Origin: Cruorifilaria tuberocauda | Lineage: Eukaryota > Nematoda > Chromadorea > Rhabditida > Onchocercidae | Reading direction: 5' to 3' | Assembly: GCA_013365365.1 (NCBI GenBank) | Contig: JABVXU010000025.1 | Span: forward strand, 62,001-126,000 | DNA length: 64,000 nucleotides | Shown: one piece after another, positions 50,252-64,000 of the stretch | Layout: each line of letters begins with the position of its first letter | Position numbering within the stretch: the first letter of the stretch is position 1 | Program-made: the position numbers and the translations under genes | Notes under the pieces: generated by a model | Seen by the model: only the letters and a program-made list of their open reading frames with translations | What the model was told of the DNA's origin: nothing | The model's database searches: none

Positions 50252-53200
50252 TCCGATCGATGTGAGGAAAGTTCTGGAGAGATAAGTAGGAAGGGGGGAA
50301 GAACATTTCGATCATTAATAATGAGCGCTCAAGATAATGAGGCAACAGCTGCCACACCTGTTCCATTCCCTTCATCAGATCTTCTCATCATTCCTTCTTG
50401 ATACCGCTCCTTCCGGTTACCTTCACAGCGGCACCTTCTCCACCAAGATATTTTCAACTGAAAAGAAATTCAACCTCAACTTACTAAATGAACATCAAAA
50501 AGTCACTATTACTCATACATAAGCTGTCTGTGATGTTAAGAATTGAATTTAAGTTTGGAATTTGAAACAGTTTCATTCCACTGTTTTCAATGTAAGCTTA
50601 AAATTCTGTGTTTTTTCTGTTTTCGTCTCTAACTGTTGACCTTCTGACATTTGCCGTCTGAGTTATAGAAAATTGCTCTCCACTTTCCAGATCCTTTTAA
50701 AACTAAGAGAAGGATGTATCAGTAGGACGAAAAGTGAAGTCCGTCGTTACGAAGGATCAAACTTGCTTTAATAAGTGTTGGATCTGGGAGATTACTTGCG
50801 CACTTTTAAATTTCAATCATCTTAATATAATTAAATCAATTAAAAGAAATATTTTGGTTGAAAATGATTAGCAGTAGTAAGTCCTTCTTATAATTCAGAA
50901 AAGCACTAGATTACCAATTGATTAAGCATAAATTTGTGCGAAATGTGAATTTGTGATAAAGTAAAGACAGCAGATAGCATGGTGAAATAAACCGTAGCAA
51001 GACGTAGATATTAAGGTTGTTGAGGAACACGTGAGAACTGTTCGTGCCAACTAATCTTTTTTATTTTCATACTTCTCGACTAAACCTTAAAGTTAAGAAT
51101 TTACAGTTAGAATAAACTTTATTAAAATAGTGAAACAATAATTCCCAAAAATTAATTTCTTTAAATCTAATAGTAAATATTTTTGCTAAAGATGATTATG
51201 CCGGTGTTTTTTTCAAATCCTACGGATCGTTTGCCACCTGAATTTATTTACTGAAGTTCTCTCGGATATATCGGAAGGAAAAAGAAGGATTATTTTGCTG
51301 AGTGTTGAAAGTAATATCGTCTTCTGCTAATCAACGCTTCGCTAAATCGCTAATTCATCAGACAGTCGAATAAAAAAATCAGTTGCCGTCTTCCGGCCTA
51401 TTTCAAATCCATATTTGATGTAGAAGAGTTTGATTGTGTGATAAGCATGTTCTGCTTCTACATCTATGAAGCTTCTGATGAGAGCGAGGCTTCAAAGTGC
51501 TAGTTGGATTTGTTTGCTACTTTCATTAATTAATAGAGAGAGATGAAACCATCGGACCGAATAATCCGGCAAAATGATAAATCGACAATCTTCACAGTTG
51601 ATCCATGGAGATAGTAAAGGACTGAAGAAATAATAATCAGTGGCAGAATTGATTTATTGAAACAACTTGTTTTGCACCGCTTACAATTCAATTCATTTCA
51701 GCTCTCTCTCTTTCTCTCTCTCTCCCTCTTCTTTCTTCTTTCTACTCCCTCATGACAATTAGGGCAATTTCTAATGAACTTACAACGCCTTACACTCATT
51801 AATAGCTTATTAAACTCTCCTTCCTTTATGAACTGTCTCTCGAAAGAGAAACAGTGTTACTTTTTGTTAAGCTTACCATGCCTTATTATCACTGGCACCT
51901 CCTATCTCTCATCGATTTTTAATTCTTAGTTTAAATTTGGTTTTGAAGCAAACGAGAATCCTTTCCTTCCTTTCCTCTTCCTCCTCTCACTCATCCATTC
52001 ATTCATTTACTGATTATTTATCTGTCAAGCAGTGTCGTCCCCTTCGTCCCGCGATAGCTCAACTGACGTGGAATCGATTTCTTTATCTTACTTTTCAAGC
52101 TTAACCATCCACCACTACCGTCACAACGTAAGGGTACGAGCAGCCGTCCGCCCACATCATAACAAATTATAATATCGATCGAGAATCACCAGTTCATCTT
52201 CTCTTAAATCAATTTTTCTCCTCGATCGGTTCGTCTCTCTGTTATCTCTGTGTGTGTGTGTATCTTAAGAGGACACGACGGACACTTGTGTGCACTTGAA
52301 CTGTCACCAGCCGTACCTATTAAATCACCGTCCTTTCTTTGCACGTTACTAACCGTTATGCTTCTGGCAATGGGCCAAATGACTTCCGGAAGAAAATATT
52401 TCGAAATTACACGAAGGGAAAGTTGAATGAAGGCTTGTTCGTTGGTACGTTATCTTTTACGTCTCTTCCCAGAGTTAGAAAGTAGCAATCCCTCCGGATA
52501 CGATCCGATTCACTCAATCATTCATTCAAAGTAGAGATTTCCAGAAGTGACATGTTGACTCCAGCAAATGCTCATTTCACGCCCTCCAGACGTTAACCAT
52601 TTTGTTACGGATAGTTTTCAATCGGTGTTTGATGAAAACGGCCATATTATCATTCCGAAAACGCAGACAATAAAAATGGTTTGGAGAAGGAGGGATTTTA
52701 TTCTTTCTTTTCTTCCTAAAGAAAATAAACTTCTCAAATTTCATGATATTATATCAATTCAGTTTTTCCCTTATGTTTTTAAAAGGTATATAAGAATTTT
52801 TCTAGAATACATTGGAGTTTAGTAAGGAGCGGGAAACTAATAGTAATTGTGATCAGTAAGGTAGGACAAGAATGGAGATAAGTGTAGGGAGAGAGGTGAG
52901 CCTCTAAGCTATCAAATATGATAGGCGTTGATTGCAACAGCGCAGTGATATTCCTTCAAGAGGACGATCTCGATTATCAATAATGTGAGGAGAAAAAGGG
53001 AAAATGAATCCATTTCCATCCTGAAATCATCAAATTAATTAATGATAAGGAAAGTACTGCTGAAATTATATTATACTTTTGTTGAATCCTTTTGCTCAAT
53101 TTTGCATGAGAAAAGAACCCTTCATGTCGCTTTGTATGTTGAACTTTCCATAAAAATAAATTATCTTTGTTCTGCAACAGTTGTGAAGATCGTGACCTCT

Positions 53201-56200
53201 CACATTGACCTCAAGAAGCGGATATGATTAGTCATGAAAATTGAATGATAGTTCACTAGTACCCTCATTAAACCAGCAACTTCTTGTCATATTATCTGTG
53301 ATAAAACTTTCTTCGTTTTCAATGATATCTCAGAGATTTTGAAATCCGAAAAATTTGGAATGTTTATCCGGCTATTGCAGAACTGAAGAATGGTTCTTTT
53401 GGGTTCCCATTGCTGGAGGAGGTTGAAAGTCAGTGTGTCCCTACAGTTTCTGAGACAGTTTTGTCTTCTATATATTATTGTCTTTGATGAAAAAAACTCA
53501 GTAATTACAAGAGTTTTTGTTTTCTCTTTTTTCCACAGATTAGCTTGTCTTCAAACTACACTTAACAATCCCAAGGAACAGACGGACAATCTACCTGGAA
53601 TGATATAACAGTTACAGTTACATTTACCTCCTTTATTACCGTCTTATCTGCTACTTGCAGAAAAGAATTGTCATGTGAAATAACAACTATAAAACGTACT
53701 CAGACAAGTAAGATACTCTTAAAAATTGTATTTCAATTTCAGATAGAAGTAAAAGGGAAAGGAGCAGAGAAAAACAAAGAAATTTTGGTCGAGTTAGGAC
53801 AATTTTGCATACCACTAATGTTTAAATCCATTGTTGCTGCTAAGAAATCAGCCAAGTGGTAAAAGAAGAATATGAGTAATGAACGATGAAGTTCTCATTT
53901 CAAAATGAATTTTTGTTTCTTCCGTTCCTTACTGCTGTCGTTATCAGTATTCTCGATCATTTACGATCGTCCTGTATTATCACTTTATCAACTTTCTTCA
54001 GTCCTTTCCTATCCAGCTTCTCATCTAATCCTCTTTTCTATCCCAAATTTTCGTTAGCCTGTTTCAGACTTGCAGTTCCTAGTTTTCAGACAAATAGTCA
54101 AATGTGAAGAAAGCAGGACTGTAAATTTATTTTCATATGTAAATTAACCACATGAAGTTAGTATTTTGCAGAGGAATGAAACGAAAGGAATTTTACTTAA
54201 TCTTCTTTAACAGCTTAATTTCGCTTTAACAGCTTGAAATTTAAGAAGAATTGGGTCTTCTTATAAAATGCTCATTCTTCGCCCATGATGTTGGTTTCCT
54301 TCTTCTGATATCGACCTGCAATATATCAACAATGCTTTTTCTTTTTTGGGTAACTTTCCAAAAATTGTAGATACCGAAGAACTGGAACCTTCACTGCAAA
54401 CCTGAACATTTGAATTTCGATCGAAGTGCTCATTGCACATCGTCAACACTCTCCAGAAATCCGTTGAAAAGATAGAAATTAGAGAATAGGTTAACATATT
54501 TCCATCAATTTTTTTGAGGCAAAAGTAAAATAATGACGAGATAGATATAACGGTTAATTCGTTCTACACATGAGCAAAGAACTATTCTATATCTGCTTTT
54601 CAATTATGCCTTATCTCACTCAGGTAACAACTTCTTTCCTCTTGTATTAGTAGCAGTAGCAGTGGTAGTCTTTACTCGTACCGTTAACAACTTATCATTT
54701 ATCATTCTTTCCCTATCAAACCCATTGTGAAAACTCAATATTCAAATATTTCCTCTCTGAAATTAAAGTGCAAACTTTGCCTGCCATCATTTCTTCCTTT
54801 AATTTTTGAAAGATGGTAAATCGTGTATACTTCTCAGGCTTGTTTACTTTATTTTAAAGTTAACTGTTTGCAGTTTAATGCCTTACAGAATGAATGATTT
54901 CCATTGACATAAACAATTTAACGCCACGCACAATTTATCAGTGAACTGAACCTTTGGAAATTTTCGAAAAATCCTATAAATCATAAAGTGCTGCAGGTTT
55001 AAATGAAAATGAAAAACTGCTGCAATCTGGCGTAGTGAGAGAAATATTTGCTTGGGAGCAACAAACACTGTGAATTACTGAAAGCTGCTACTTACGTTTG
55101 ATTATCTCGGAATAATATCTTCACTAGCTTATCCAGAAGTTGGTAAGTGTATTCAATTGATTCTGAATAAGAAATACTTGGCTATTCTCTTGACCAATTA
55201 TGGAGTCAATCGACTGATGAAATTGAATTGATTTATTATATGAGCTTTGCTTTTGAAGTGAAGAGTATAAGCTTAGGATTGTTTATGCTAAAATTGAAAA
55301 GAGGCCATGCATTTTTGTGAATAATTAGAAAAAATGTTCTCCTTCCCTGCCAATCAATAATCAATAATCAAGAGCAACAAACTCTTTTAACATCTCAAAA
55401 TTCCTCAATCGATATTATAAATTATTCGGTGTTTGCTTAATTGGTAGTGCCTTCATCAAGCCATAAGCCTCTCTGCTTACACTATCTTACCCTACGTATA
55501 GTTAGGATAAGATCGAATGTTCAAAGAGCTCCGTCCCTCTGTTCTTCAGTATCGATCGACACCGAACAGCATTATTTTTCATAATTGTTCAAAAAATTTC
55601 AAAACGCTGCAAGTCTTCTCTCGATGTGAGCCAAAGAAAGTAATTATATTCACTGGACATATCTGGTCGTACTTGACCTTCCTCACCTATTCCTCACCTC
55701 ACTTTTCATTTCTTTCCAGCATCTTCTATCGTAATATTCCATGATATCATTAGGTATTTATTTATAGTTGTCAGCTCTATCCTTCTATCTCTTTCTAAAT
55801 AATCAACAATATCTTTTTGATATTGGCTTTTCCATCACCGTTATCCTCCTCCAGATTTTGGTCCTTTATTGCTCTCTCTTTCTCTCTCTCTCCCTGACTG
55901 CTTCTTATTCGAAATCGATAATTAGATGATTTGAAATTTCATAACAAATAATTCGTCATATCTTAGAAGTGGATCTATTCATTGAGAAAAATGTACCACC
56001 CTTCGCCGTCTTCACTCATTATCGATTTCTGGTATCCTGAATCATTCAGTCATTAATTCAGTTAGATTACCAGTACGTTTTGATTCGAATATTATCTAAC
56101 TTTTTCTCTCGGCTATCTGAGATATACTTTCAAAGACATTTTTCAGCAACCATGTAATTTCTAGATCATTTAAGATTAAATTTTCCAAGTAACGTAAACA

Positions 56201-56401
56201 GAGAGAAGATCTCATCGTTAGCGGTTCTTATCTATCCTCAATCCGGAATGGTTTCCGTAAAGGAGTCCGAGCTTAGGCTTTCAAATTTTCTTAGAAAGTA
56301 TATCAAACAATTATAAGAACAGAATTTGGGAATATTTGAAGAACGATAGGGTTTTGCTTTTCGAATTAACCTCCAGATTTTTGTGTTCCAGTGTTCGTTG
56401 C

Positions 56402-56438
56402 TAAACATTATACTATCTTTTCTGTAGTATAATGTTTA
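56402..56438. repeat. Inverted repeat with 14-bp arms
   Basis: TAAACATTATACTA at 56402-56415 is exactly complementary to 56425-56438, with a 9-nt pyrimidine-rich loop. Confidence 0.85.
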
Positions 56439-59400
56439 ACTCTGGTTGTTTTTCAGTTCTTTTACGTCCGTTCCTTCACGTTCATCTCGTTTATTATTTC
56501 GTATTCATCTCATTCGTTCCGATAGGTAAGCCAACAGATGATTACGACTTTTGGGAATAATCAAAAAACGATTTCATATCAATTCATTGTTTTGCTAAAT
56601 TGTCAACTCCGAATTTTCATACAATGTTAACGATATGGACACGATCCTTGCGACTATTTGTGCATCGTCGAATAAGTAATCATTTCAGAATAAATGATAC
56701 CGTTTTTTGAATTCCTAGAAGTCGTGTATTTCGGGAATATTGGTAGTAAATTGTTGGGAAGTAAGTTTCGAAAAAGTTTCGTATTCATGTCTGGTTTGCA
56801 TCCAGTGATCGGTAGATTCGTGCTGATTCTGATGGAATCTCTATGCTTGGACTGAGCTTTAGTAGTCGGTAGAAGTTAATGGTAATCAAGATTTCATCGA
56901 TCTCGAGATGCAAATACCGACATAAATGGACGAAGAACTAACTAATTCATTCCATAGTGCTGTGTTCCAAAAAATATGATTTTTTTCGGATTTTATTGAT
57001 CGAATGAAGAAATGGACTTGCTGACCTAGAATCCTGTTGACCCCGATGACTGTTTTGTTGTAATACATGAATAGCAAAATTGGTTAGGCATTATGGTATG
57101 ATATCATTACGAATCTTGAAGATGTTGTTAGTCAGCTAAGTTTACCGAGACAACCGTTGTCATCCATGTTAATAACCTGATAAGACGGGGTGAAACGGTT
57201 GAATAAAGTCATGAAATAAATGACCCGAAAGACTGCTCTATCGAGTTTTACGAAAACTGAACTGTTCATGGAGTGGGAAATAACAACAAAGTAATTGCTT
57301 CAAATCCCGAAGAATAAAATGAGATTTCTAGATTCTGTTTAAGGAGACCCGGAAGAGATGAATGAGAATCTGTTACGATGTGATCAATTCGCTAAGATAT
57401 TTCATTTCATTTCAATCAGTGAAAACAACAAATGTTTTCGATAAGAAATCCAAATTTTGTGTGGGAAAGGGAGGAAAGAGAGAAAAAAGAAGAGAAAAGG
57501 ATCGGTTTACTGGGATGTTATCATCGGCTGGCTACTGATGTTATCGTTTGTTGTAGGAGAAACAGAATAATAGGTTTTATCGATATGTTGAATTTCAGCG
57601 AGGAGAGTCAAAATCGATTAAATTTAAAAGAGGACAGAACGCTACTATTACTACCATTCTCTCTCTTACCATCTCCTCCTTCTCAAAGGGTTTCCCGGAA
57701 GCTACCACACTGCTAATCCAAATAACAATGTGATTCTAGTAATGGAATTAAGTTGACTAGATACTGTTTATCCATCTAAAGTCACTGTTGCTATTCGTTA
57801 TGAATAGTCATTACAATGGGCGACGTTAGGCATCATTGCTTTACAGCAGCATACCCCTGATATTCATTTAAAGAACGTATAACTGCAAACGTCATAGGAT
57901 GTTTCAAGATCATTTGATGCTGGCGGTGTACCGGTGAAAGGTGACGCCATTATTTTAAGTTAAATTAATCAGTGGTTGTTCAAGTTGAAGTATTTTCTTC
58001 ATGGATTGACTATTCACTGAACTCCGATGGATCTGATCAAATAGTTAATCAACAGTAATATTGTCATTTATCTGTCGATAACTTTCCAAAATTTTATTGA
58101 TTCTTCCTCTAACATTTTGTCAGTGCAGTTCTCAAGAATCTGTAAGATATGCCTGCTCAGATCACTAAGAGGTAAGCATTACTCTAATTAGTGCTTGAGT
58201 GAACAATCATATGTATATTCAAGTTTACAGAAATTACGATTCGAACATACTTTCTACCTTATTTACATGATCATTCCCGTCTCTAACTTTTCAAAAGCAG
58301 TACGTTTTTACTGATTCACTTCTGCACATGCGTTATTTCATGTTTGCACGCATGAATCAATCACTATATTGAAGAAAATGACTAACTTCTCATAAATTTC
58401 AGAATACCCAATCAAGAATTATAACTGAAACGGAAACCTTCATCCTGAAAGATAATCGTTGTCTGAGAAATTTAATTTTCTGGTGTCTCAAAGACAGCCG
58501 TACAATAAGACATCTAAATACTATCTGTGTAATATTGGATGTTCAGAATGCCAAGGATGGATTTTCATGTTTTATTTGAAGATTTCAAAATCAAACAAAA
58601 GTATCCTGGCAACCATTAACAACAACCTGCGAGATGTAACCTCCTTCAAATTGATCGGGAATTAATGACATCGCACCTGCTGATATGTCCTAATCCAAAC
58701 TTCCTTAATAAAGTATCGTGTCTCGACAAGCGCAACCTCCAACCTCCGTGGTAACCTAACCACCATCATAACTATGGAAAAAAATCACACCATCATCGAT
58801 TGAATGTTTTGATGAATGAAATCATAAGCGAAGAAGAGGATCATGAAAGATAAGATGGCATGTTTATAATCTATGCGGTAATCGGATGTGATATAGATTC
58901 TTTTCCGCCATCCTGACCGATGTCTTATTGTTGATCCGGAATGAAGGGTATTAGAATTCAATGACGAATCTGTGTTACTGAAAATTAGTTAATTATTACC
59001 TGTGCGATTATTCGCTGTGTGAGCGAAATCGCAACCTCTCAGATGGGAAGTGACAGCTTAACGAACTAGAAAGGAAAAGCCACAGCCGTCGACGGCGATC
59101 ACTTACGCTTCTGTCTGTCAGCTCATCCCCTTACTCCCTCTTTATTCATTCATTCACGTATTTATTTATTATTGGAATGATGGCGAATTGCGCTAGTTAA
59201 GCAGCACACATACACATACACAACTTCAGCACGACGCCTGTCTCACCTCAACTGATATTACGATTACTATTCCTCCAACTTGTCCATACACAAACCGACA
59301 GACAGCGACACACATAGTTGCTTGTCTTCAGTAGCTTATCTCATCTAATCAGCGGACCTATGAAATTATTATAAGTAGTGATTTGTGTAGGTGAAGAGTA

Positions 59401-60799
59401 GAAAACTGCAAAGGGAACTTATGCGCAAGAGGGAGTGAAGAGAGAAATAGAAGAAATGGGACAATGAAATAGCCTTACGTTACTCATAGTTTCAGCTCTG
59501 TCGAAAGGTTGTCATCGCTCCTAGCTGTGAATCATTTTTAGTTAATTGAAAGGGAGTGGAAGATCACCCCAAATTTCTCTCTTACTGAAATCACCATTAT
59601 ACTTGGCGTCTTTGTCTCTCTCTCCAATTTATTCACTGACCACTAATATTGATTAACAGTGTTATAATTAGTAATTAAGAGTGGCAGCTTAATTATAAAT
59701 ATGATAGTTGGAAGGTAGACGATTAATAAATAGCAGGGTGATGGAGTTATGTATGGCGTGTGTATTGAGGTCATTCACAATCGATCGATAGTGAGATATT
59801 CCGGGCAAGATGTGGTAGTGTTTTTTCTTTTCCCTTATCTTCTCCCATATCACTCCATCAGTATTTACCACTTCATATCATTATTGTTCTTCGCTTTTTT
59901 CACTCCATTACCTTCGTACGTACGTAACTTACTTAACGCATGTTCATATAGATGTCCTTTAGTGTTCTCGTAATTAGACCCTTTAACATGAATGAATATA
60001 AATGATTCGTATCTGTACGCGTAGCAGTGATTTCTGTTTTCTGGATTATCCATTTATTAGTTGGAAGTACTTACTAGATTAATCAAGTTATTGGGAATAC
60101 TTTTCATTTCTGCAAACTATGCATACCGGTACAAATCTCCTACATCTTAACTTTCACTTTCTCCAGCAATCTTACATTTTGGAATGAATTTTCCGGAATT
60201 CCTTGAAAGTGGAAATCTCGAGCGTGAAATCATAATTTAGATAAGAAGTGGGATTTCCTTCACTATGCTTGAACTATTCCAGTGATAGCAGTTCACAGAC
60301 TGCAACCATCATCTTTCACTCTTTAATTAATAAAGTGCGGGGAATGGTCGGTTCCCTGGAGAATATGATATGTATGGCAAATTCTCGGGAAGAGTGAAAT
60401 TTCCATGATCCCAGGTGACCTAACTGCTGAAAGGGAAGATTTTAACAGGTTCACGGTACGTTCGCTTCTTCTTCTGATCGCTGGGAAAGAGTTCAAACCG
60501 TGGTGTTTGGGTTTATACAGAATTCATCGGATAGATGAAGTGGATCGATTGGGAAGGAAGTGCAGAGGTCAACGAAGTGAGAGCTATGCAGTGCGGAAGG
60601 AGGAAAGGATGAGGAGGTCAGAGAGTATATTTATTCAAATAACCCGACGATGACCTTTTATTAGGAGTGTGTTAATGGGAAGGGAGAGATAGGGTAAGAT
60701 AGAGAGAGTTGAAGTTGTAATTCAGTTGAGGGGTTCAATCGCGGAGGGATTCATTTCTTTCCACGGTTCTTAAAAGGAAAAAGAAAAAAAGAAAATGTG

Positions 60800-60873
60800 C
60801 TTTAAATAGTAGTAGTATAGTAATAATAGTAATAGTAGTAGTAGTAGTGGTAGTAGTAGTAGTAGTAGTAGTG

Positions 60874-60913
<40 letters not shown>

Positions 60914-60918
60914 GAGTA
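60800..60918. repeat. (TAG)n trinucleotide repeat
   Basis: About 115 bp of TAG/GTA repeats with scattered TAA and TGG variants. Poly-Val (plus) and poly-Thr (minus) open frames across it are artefacts. Confidence 0.95.
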
Positions 60919-62419
60919 GTATACTTCCCAGCAGCGATCACCATCTGTCTACAAAGCAACCTCTGCCATGTTCTTAACACTTCATCTCACCTTACTTCAC
61001 ATCTCAGATCCGCATCCGCCATCTTCTGTACAACGACATCTCCTCCTCATTCTTCTCCAGAACTTCCATTTCCTTCCATGCACACATCCAAGCCGACTCT
61101 TATCTCTGACAGGTTGACTTCCGCCCGAGAGATGGTAGGAATGAGCAGCGAATATCCATCTATCCCGGTAAATTTCATGCAGTTCTTGAGAGCCCAGCAC
61201 ATTGCAAAATGCGTGAAGCAGAGTGACGAGGAGTTCCCTCGTCTACGGGTTCCCGATGCTGTCAGACTCCGGAAGTGAGTGAGGATGAGCAGTGTGATGT
61301 GCATCGCGGCATTCGTCCGAAAACCGTATGAATGCCGTTTCCTCTTTTCTCGTTGAATCTCCGAAGATTTTTGCAAGGGTGAAAGACCGCGGAATCGTGT
61401 CTTCTCGAAGTCAGAGATCTCTCCTCCTCTTAACTTAAATCCCATCTCTCTCTCTCTCCAAACTTTCACGGTTTCCTCTTCCGCTTAATACTTCTCTGCT
61501 TACCTCTCAATTCTCTTTATTAAATACTCTCGTGCCCTGTCCAACGTTTACTTTACCTCTCAAATACGATGAAGCAGTGAAAACTCTCCATTACATGAGA
61601 ACTGTGAACATCTCAGAGCAGTGCTGGACATCTTACAAAAGGGCAGATGGCACCTGTCAGCGTCACGGTTAATTATGTACAAGTTTAATCCTTTTTAACC
61701 TTCTCTCACTATCACTAACTACTCTACGTGGAAGCAGACGACAACCTGACCACTTTCTCTTTTCCTCCCTTTCCGTCAATCACCAGTCAATCCTCGATTA
61801 TTTCTTAGATGTAGGAGATTAGTACATACCTGTCATTCAGGTGTGCTTGGCAGTTGTCCGTGGAGGGTTAGTCGAAGGTCTGAGGACAGTGACATCCGCA
61901 TATCGTCCTCGCAGGTTTACACATGACGACACACACGCACATACACACAGATATACTCATCTGAAGGGCATGGAAAGTTCTTCAGGAATTCCTATGGATG
62001 GGGAAGAGCAGCTTAAAGTAGCTCTCTCCTCAGGGAGTAAAGTGTGAGAGTTAGCATGATGCTGTCGTGCTGTGCACGTACACATGCAGACAGACACGGA
62101 CACACACATGCATATACAGACAAACACGTGATGACGCGTCAATCCTTTTTGTCAGCAGCATTTCGCATATCGATTTTTGTTCCATTCATTGACGATGTAT
62201 GCTTGCGGTGCGTTCATAAATTATCGACGAAACTCGAACCCTCTGTCTGTGTCTGTGTCCGCATATTATGCACGCACCTGTCTGTCTGCATGTCTCTGTC
62301 TATATTCATGTACGTGTGTATGTATATGTATGCACTCATTAAATTTGTTTTATTTTTCAGGACTTTCCGTCGTGTTTGTATATTTGTCTCGGAGCCTATT
62401 AAGATTGCTTCATTTTCAG

Positions 62420-62427
62420 TGACGTCA
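62420..62427. promoter_or_regulatory. CRE-type octamer TGACGTCA
   Basis: A perfect palindromic cAMP-response/ATF element lies about 620 bp upstream of the start codon of the gene at 63048. One such octamer is expected by chance about once per 65 kb, so position is the only support. Confidence 0.25.
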
Positions 62428-63047
62428 TCCGTCCGTTCCGTTTTTGATCCGGCCGGTCCTTCTCAAAATGAAAATTTGTTGCTAACATTATAGTATCATT
62501 TTCTTGTAGTTGCTATTATTTCCTTATTGCTGTTGGTTGGATGGATCAGTGGGAATTTCATCTTAGGATATATATCAAACAGTTTTCATGAATATGGTAG
62601 TTATGTAATGTAATGTGCAGTTTTTATTGGAGGGATCATTTTCCTAATGATAGGATATGTGGTTTAAATCACTTTGATAACAGCTTAAACCGCACCCAAT
62701 TGGTTTCATAATCTCTTCTTATTTTTTTAAGCAGCTCGTGTTTTTTTCTTCGTTGAAAATACTGTTTATCGTGATTAGAAGTTATCAGTGCCTTTTTCGA
62801 ATTCGTTGAAAATTTGATTTGATTTCCATTATAATGTCCAATCTTTCTGGAATTTTTCAAGTGTCCTCATATAGCATTTGATTAGTTTTTTCTCAGAAAT
62901 TGAGGAGAAAATTTTTCTAATGCAGCTAACATTGTGCTCAATGATTATGCGAAATAACTGTCGTGGCAAAAGTCTTCTATAAGCCAATATTCATTAAATT
63001 ATTATAGTCGGTAATGCACAAAGCGATTCATTAACGCATTCGGAATT

Positions 63048-63878
63048 ATGGCGACGAAATCGGAACATCGCTCAACAACCGAAGGTACCTCAAAAGGGGT
63101 CAACGGTGCAGTTGATGTGCATACTCTAGAAGCAGAAACATTTAATGGTTTTGAAGAGGTTCGTAATCCCTAATTGGTCTGAAGTGATTTCGGCGACTTA
63201 TAGTTCATTTTCTTTGAAAATATTTCTTTCAGTTGATTTTGGTAAACAAATAATAGAAATATTCAAGTTTCGAAGTTCCTATTGTTAAGTTGCAAAAGAA
63301 GTTCGGTATTTATATTCCGGAGTAAAATCTCAGAAATTCAAAAACCTTCAAGCTCTTTAATTTTCCTGCCAAAATAAATTCTTGATGTAAGCGTTGTTCA
63401 TGAAGGAATTTCTTTGGTACATTCACTTTCTCGAGAATTCGAAAATCTTTCTAAGAACGTTCGCAAATTTCTGAAGAATTTAATAAAATCATTATTATTC
63501 AATCATCTGCTGGAACTTATTTATAGATCAATTTTTTTTATTGTTCTTATGTCGTCAATATTATTAATTGATTAGTCATAATCATTGTCATTGGAGTTCT
63601 ACGTTGGCTGTAGTTCAATTAAACCAAGCTTCAAATGTTGATGAATTCATTGTCGAAATTTGCCTTTCTAGAATGGAATATGTCACGAATCAACGTCTTC
63701 AAGCATTGATCAAGGTGGAAACGGAGACGCGGCAGTTGTGAAAACATCAGCAACTAATGACGGTGATGTGTCGCCGTCATCATTACGTCGGAGTACACGC
63801 GCATGCGCATTAAAAGCTGCTGAACGTATCAAGCTGAAAGAAGCGCTACCGATGATGGATGGTGTAGCATCACACAGC
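63048..63878 (+). CDS. 5' end of an unrecognised gene, two exons, runs off the window
   Basis: Exons 63048-63158 and 63672-63878 are both whole numbers of codons, joined by a GAG|GTTCGT donor and a TTTCTAG acceptor, and the second ends in a strong donor (AGC|GTAAGT). The N-terminal 106 residues start MATKSEHRSTTEGTSKG and are Ser/Thr/Gly/Asp-rich and probably disordered, then become basic (SPSSLRRSTRACALKAAERI). The LRRSTR motif followed by a basic helix is often seen in nuclear or chromatin proteins, but this is only a resemblance and I do not name it. The rest of the gene lies beyond 64000. Confidence 0.6.
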
Positions 63879-64000
63879 GTAAGTTTGCTTGAACTATTTC
63901 ACATGAATGAAAGATTAAATGGTCCAAGAAAAGATACTGATTAGAAACTGTGTAGATGTATTTCATGTTTCCCTCGGACAGGCTATTATATGTTTTTTCA

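Larger units (their letters stand above)
50252..63047. other. 12.8-kb gene-free region
   Basis: I found no exon with convincing splice borders and coding composition on either strand. The region has CT-rich tracts (51699-51730, 55871-55893), a 14-bp-stem hairpin (56402-56438), a TAG trinucleotide repeat (60800-60918), short CA/TG-rich patches (61920-62130, 62240-62340) and a CRE-type octamer (62420). It could be a long upstream regulatory region shared by cathepsin Z (-) and the gene starting at 63048 (+), or contain a first intron of the latter. Confidence 0.45.

Noticed and set aside
60735..61278. Poly-Val/poly-Thr frames continuing into unique sequence, and an overlapping minus-strand frame to 61469
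   Set aside because: The first part is the TAG repeat; the rest is low-complexity Ser/Pro/His/Arg-rich sequence without splice borders or a recognisable domain, and the two strands are open together, which is typical of composition rather than coding.

Overview
This window is nuclear DNA from a nematode. It is AT-rich, its genes are split into many short exons by small introns with GTAAG/TTTCAG borders, and several genes have a splice acceptor with no usable upstream donor 10-33 nt before the start codon, as expected for spliced-leader trans-splicing. Gene content (a PRY-1-type Axin, a CLP-1-type calpain with a glycine-rich N-terminus, cathepsin Z, HINT-1) fits a parasitic clade III (spirurid or filarial) worm; that placement is inference. 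I rebuilt the gene models by hand from splice sites and reading phase. Every complete multi-exon model below has a coding length divisible by three. I saw no transposon, CRISPR array or convincing tRNA/rRNA.

Layout. 0.2-2.4 kb (-): unrecognised 207-residue helical protein. 3.27-3.94 kb: a nearly pure 674-bp CA repeat. 4.5-9.4 kb (-): Axin scaffold with RGS, GSK3-binding, candidate beta-catenin-binding and DIX segments. 9.4-15 kb: mostly non-coding, with one orphan exon-like segment. 15-20.3 kb (-): calpain with complete Cys/His/Asn triad. 20.3-25.3 kb: gene-free, with a TG repeat and a hairpin. 25.4-26.5 kb (+): unrecognised 182-residue protein. 28.6-30 kb (-): an 80-residue protein and one further terminal exon. 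32.1-36.9 kb (+): SLC38-type amino-acid transporter with two phase-compatible last exons, followed closely by a small coiled-coil gene that may be operonic. 38.2-44.2 kb (-): the ubiquitin isopeptidase USP5. 45.0-46.4 kb (+): HINT1 hydrolase, divergent from USP5 across a 28-bp minisatellite. 46.9-50.3 kb (-): cathepsin Z, convergent with HINT1. 50.3-63.0 kb: gene-free and low-complexity. 63.0 kb to the end (+): 5' end of an unrecognised gene.

The genes do not form one pathway. Axin (Wnt signalling), calpain and cathepsin Z (proteolysis), USP5 (recycling of free polyubiquitin), HINT1 (nucleotide phosphoramidase) and the transporter are separate housekeeping or developmental functions. I found no new multi-gene system. 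The points most worth a second look are the 24-nt microexon that carries the catalytic cysteine of cathepsin Z and follows a GC-AG intron, several near-perfect hairpins outside exons, a perfect IR-1 nuclear-receptor half-site pair, alternative last exons in the transporter, and four unrecognised but well-supported genes.
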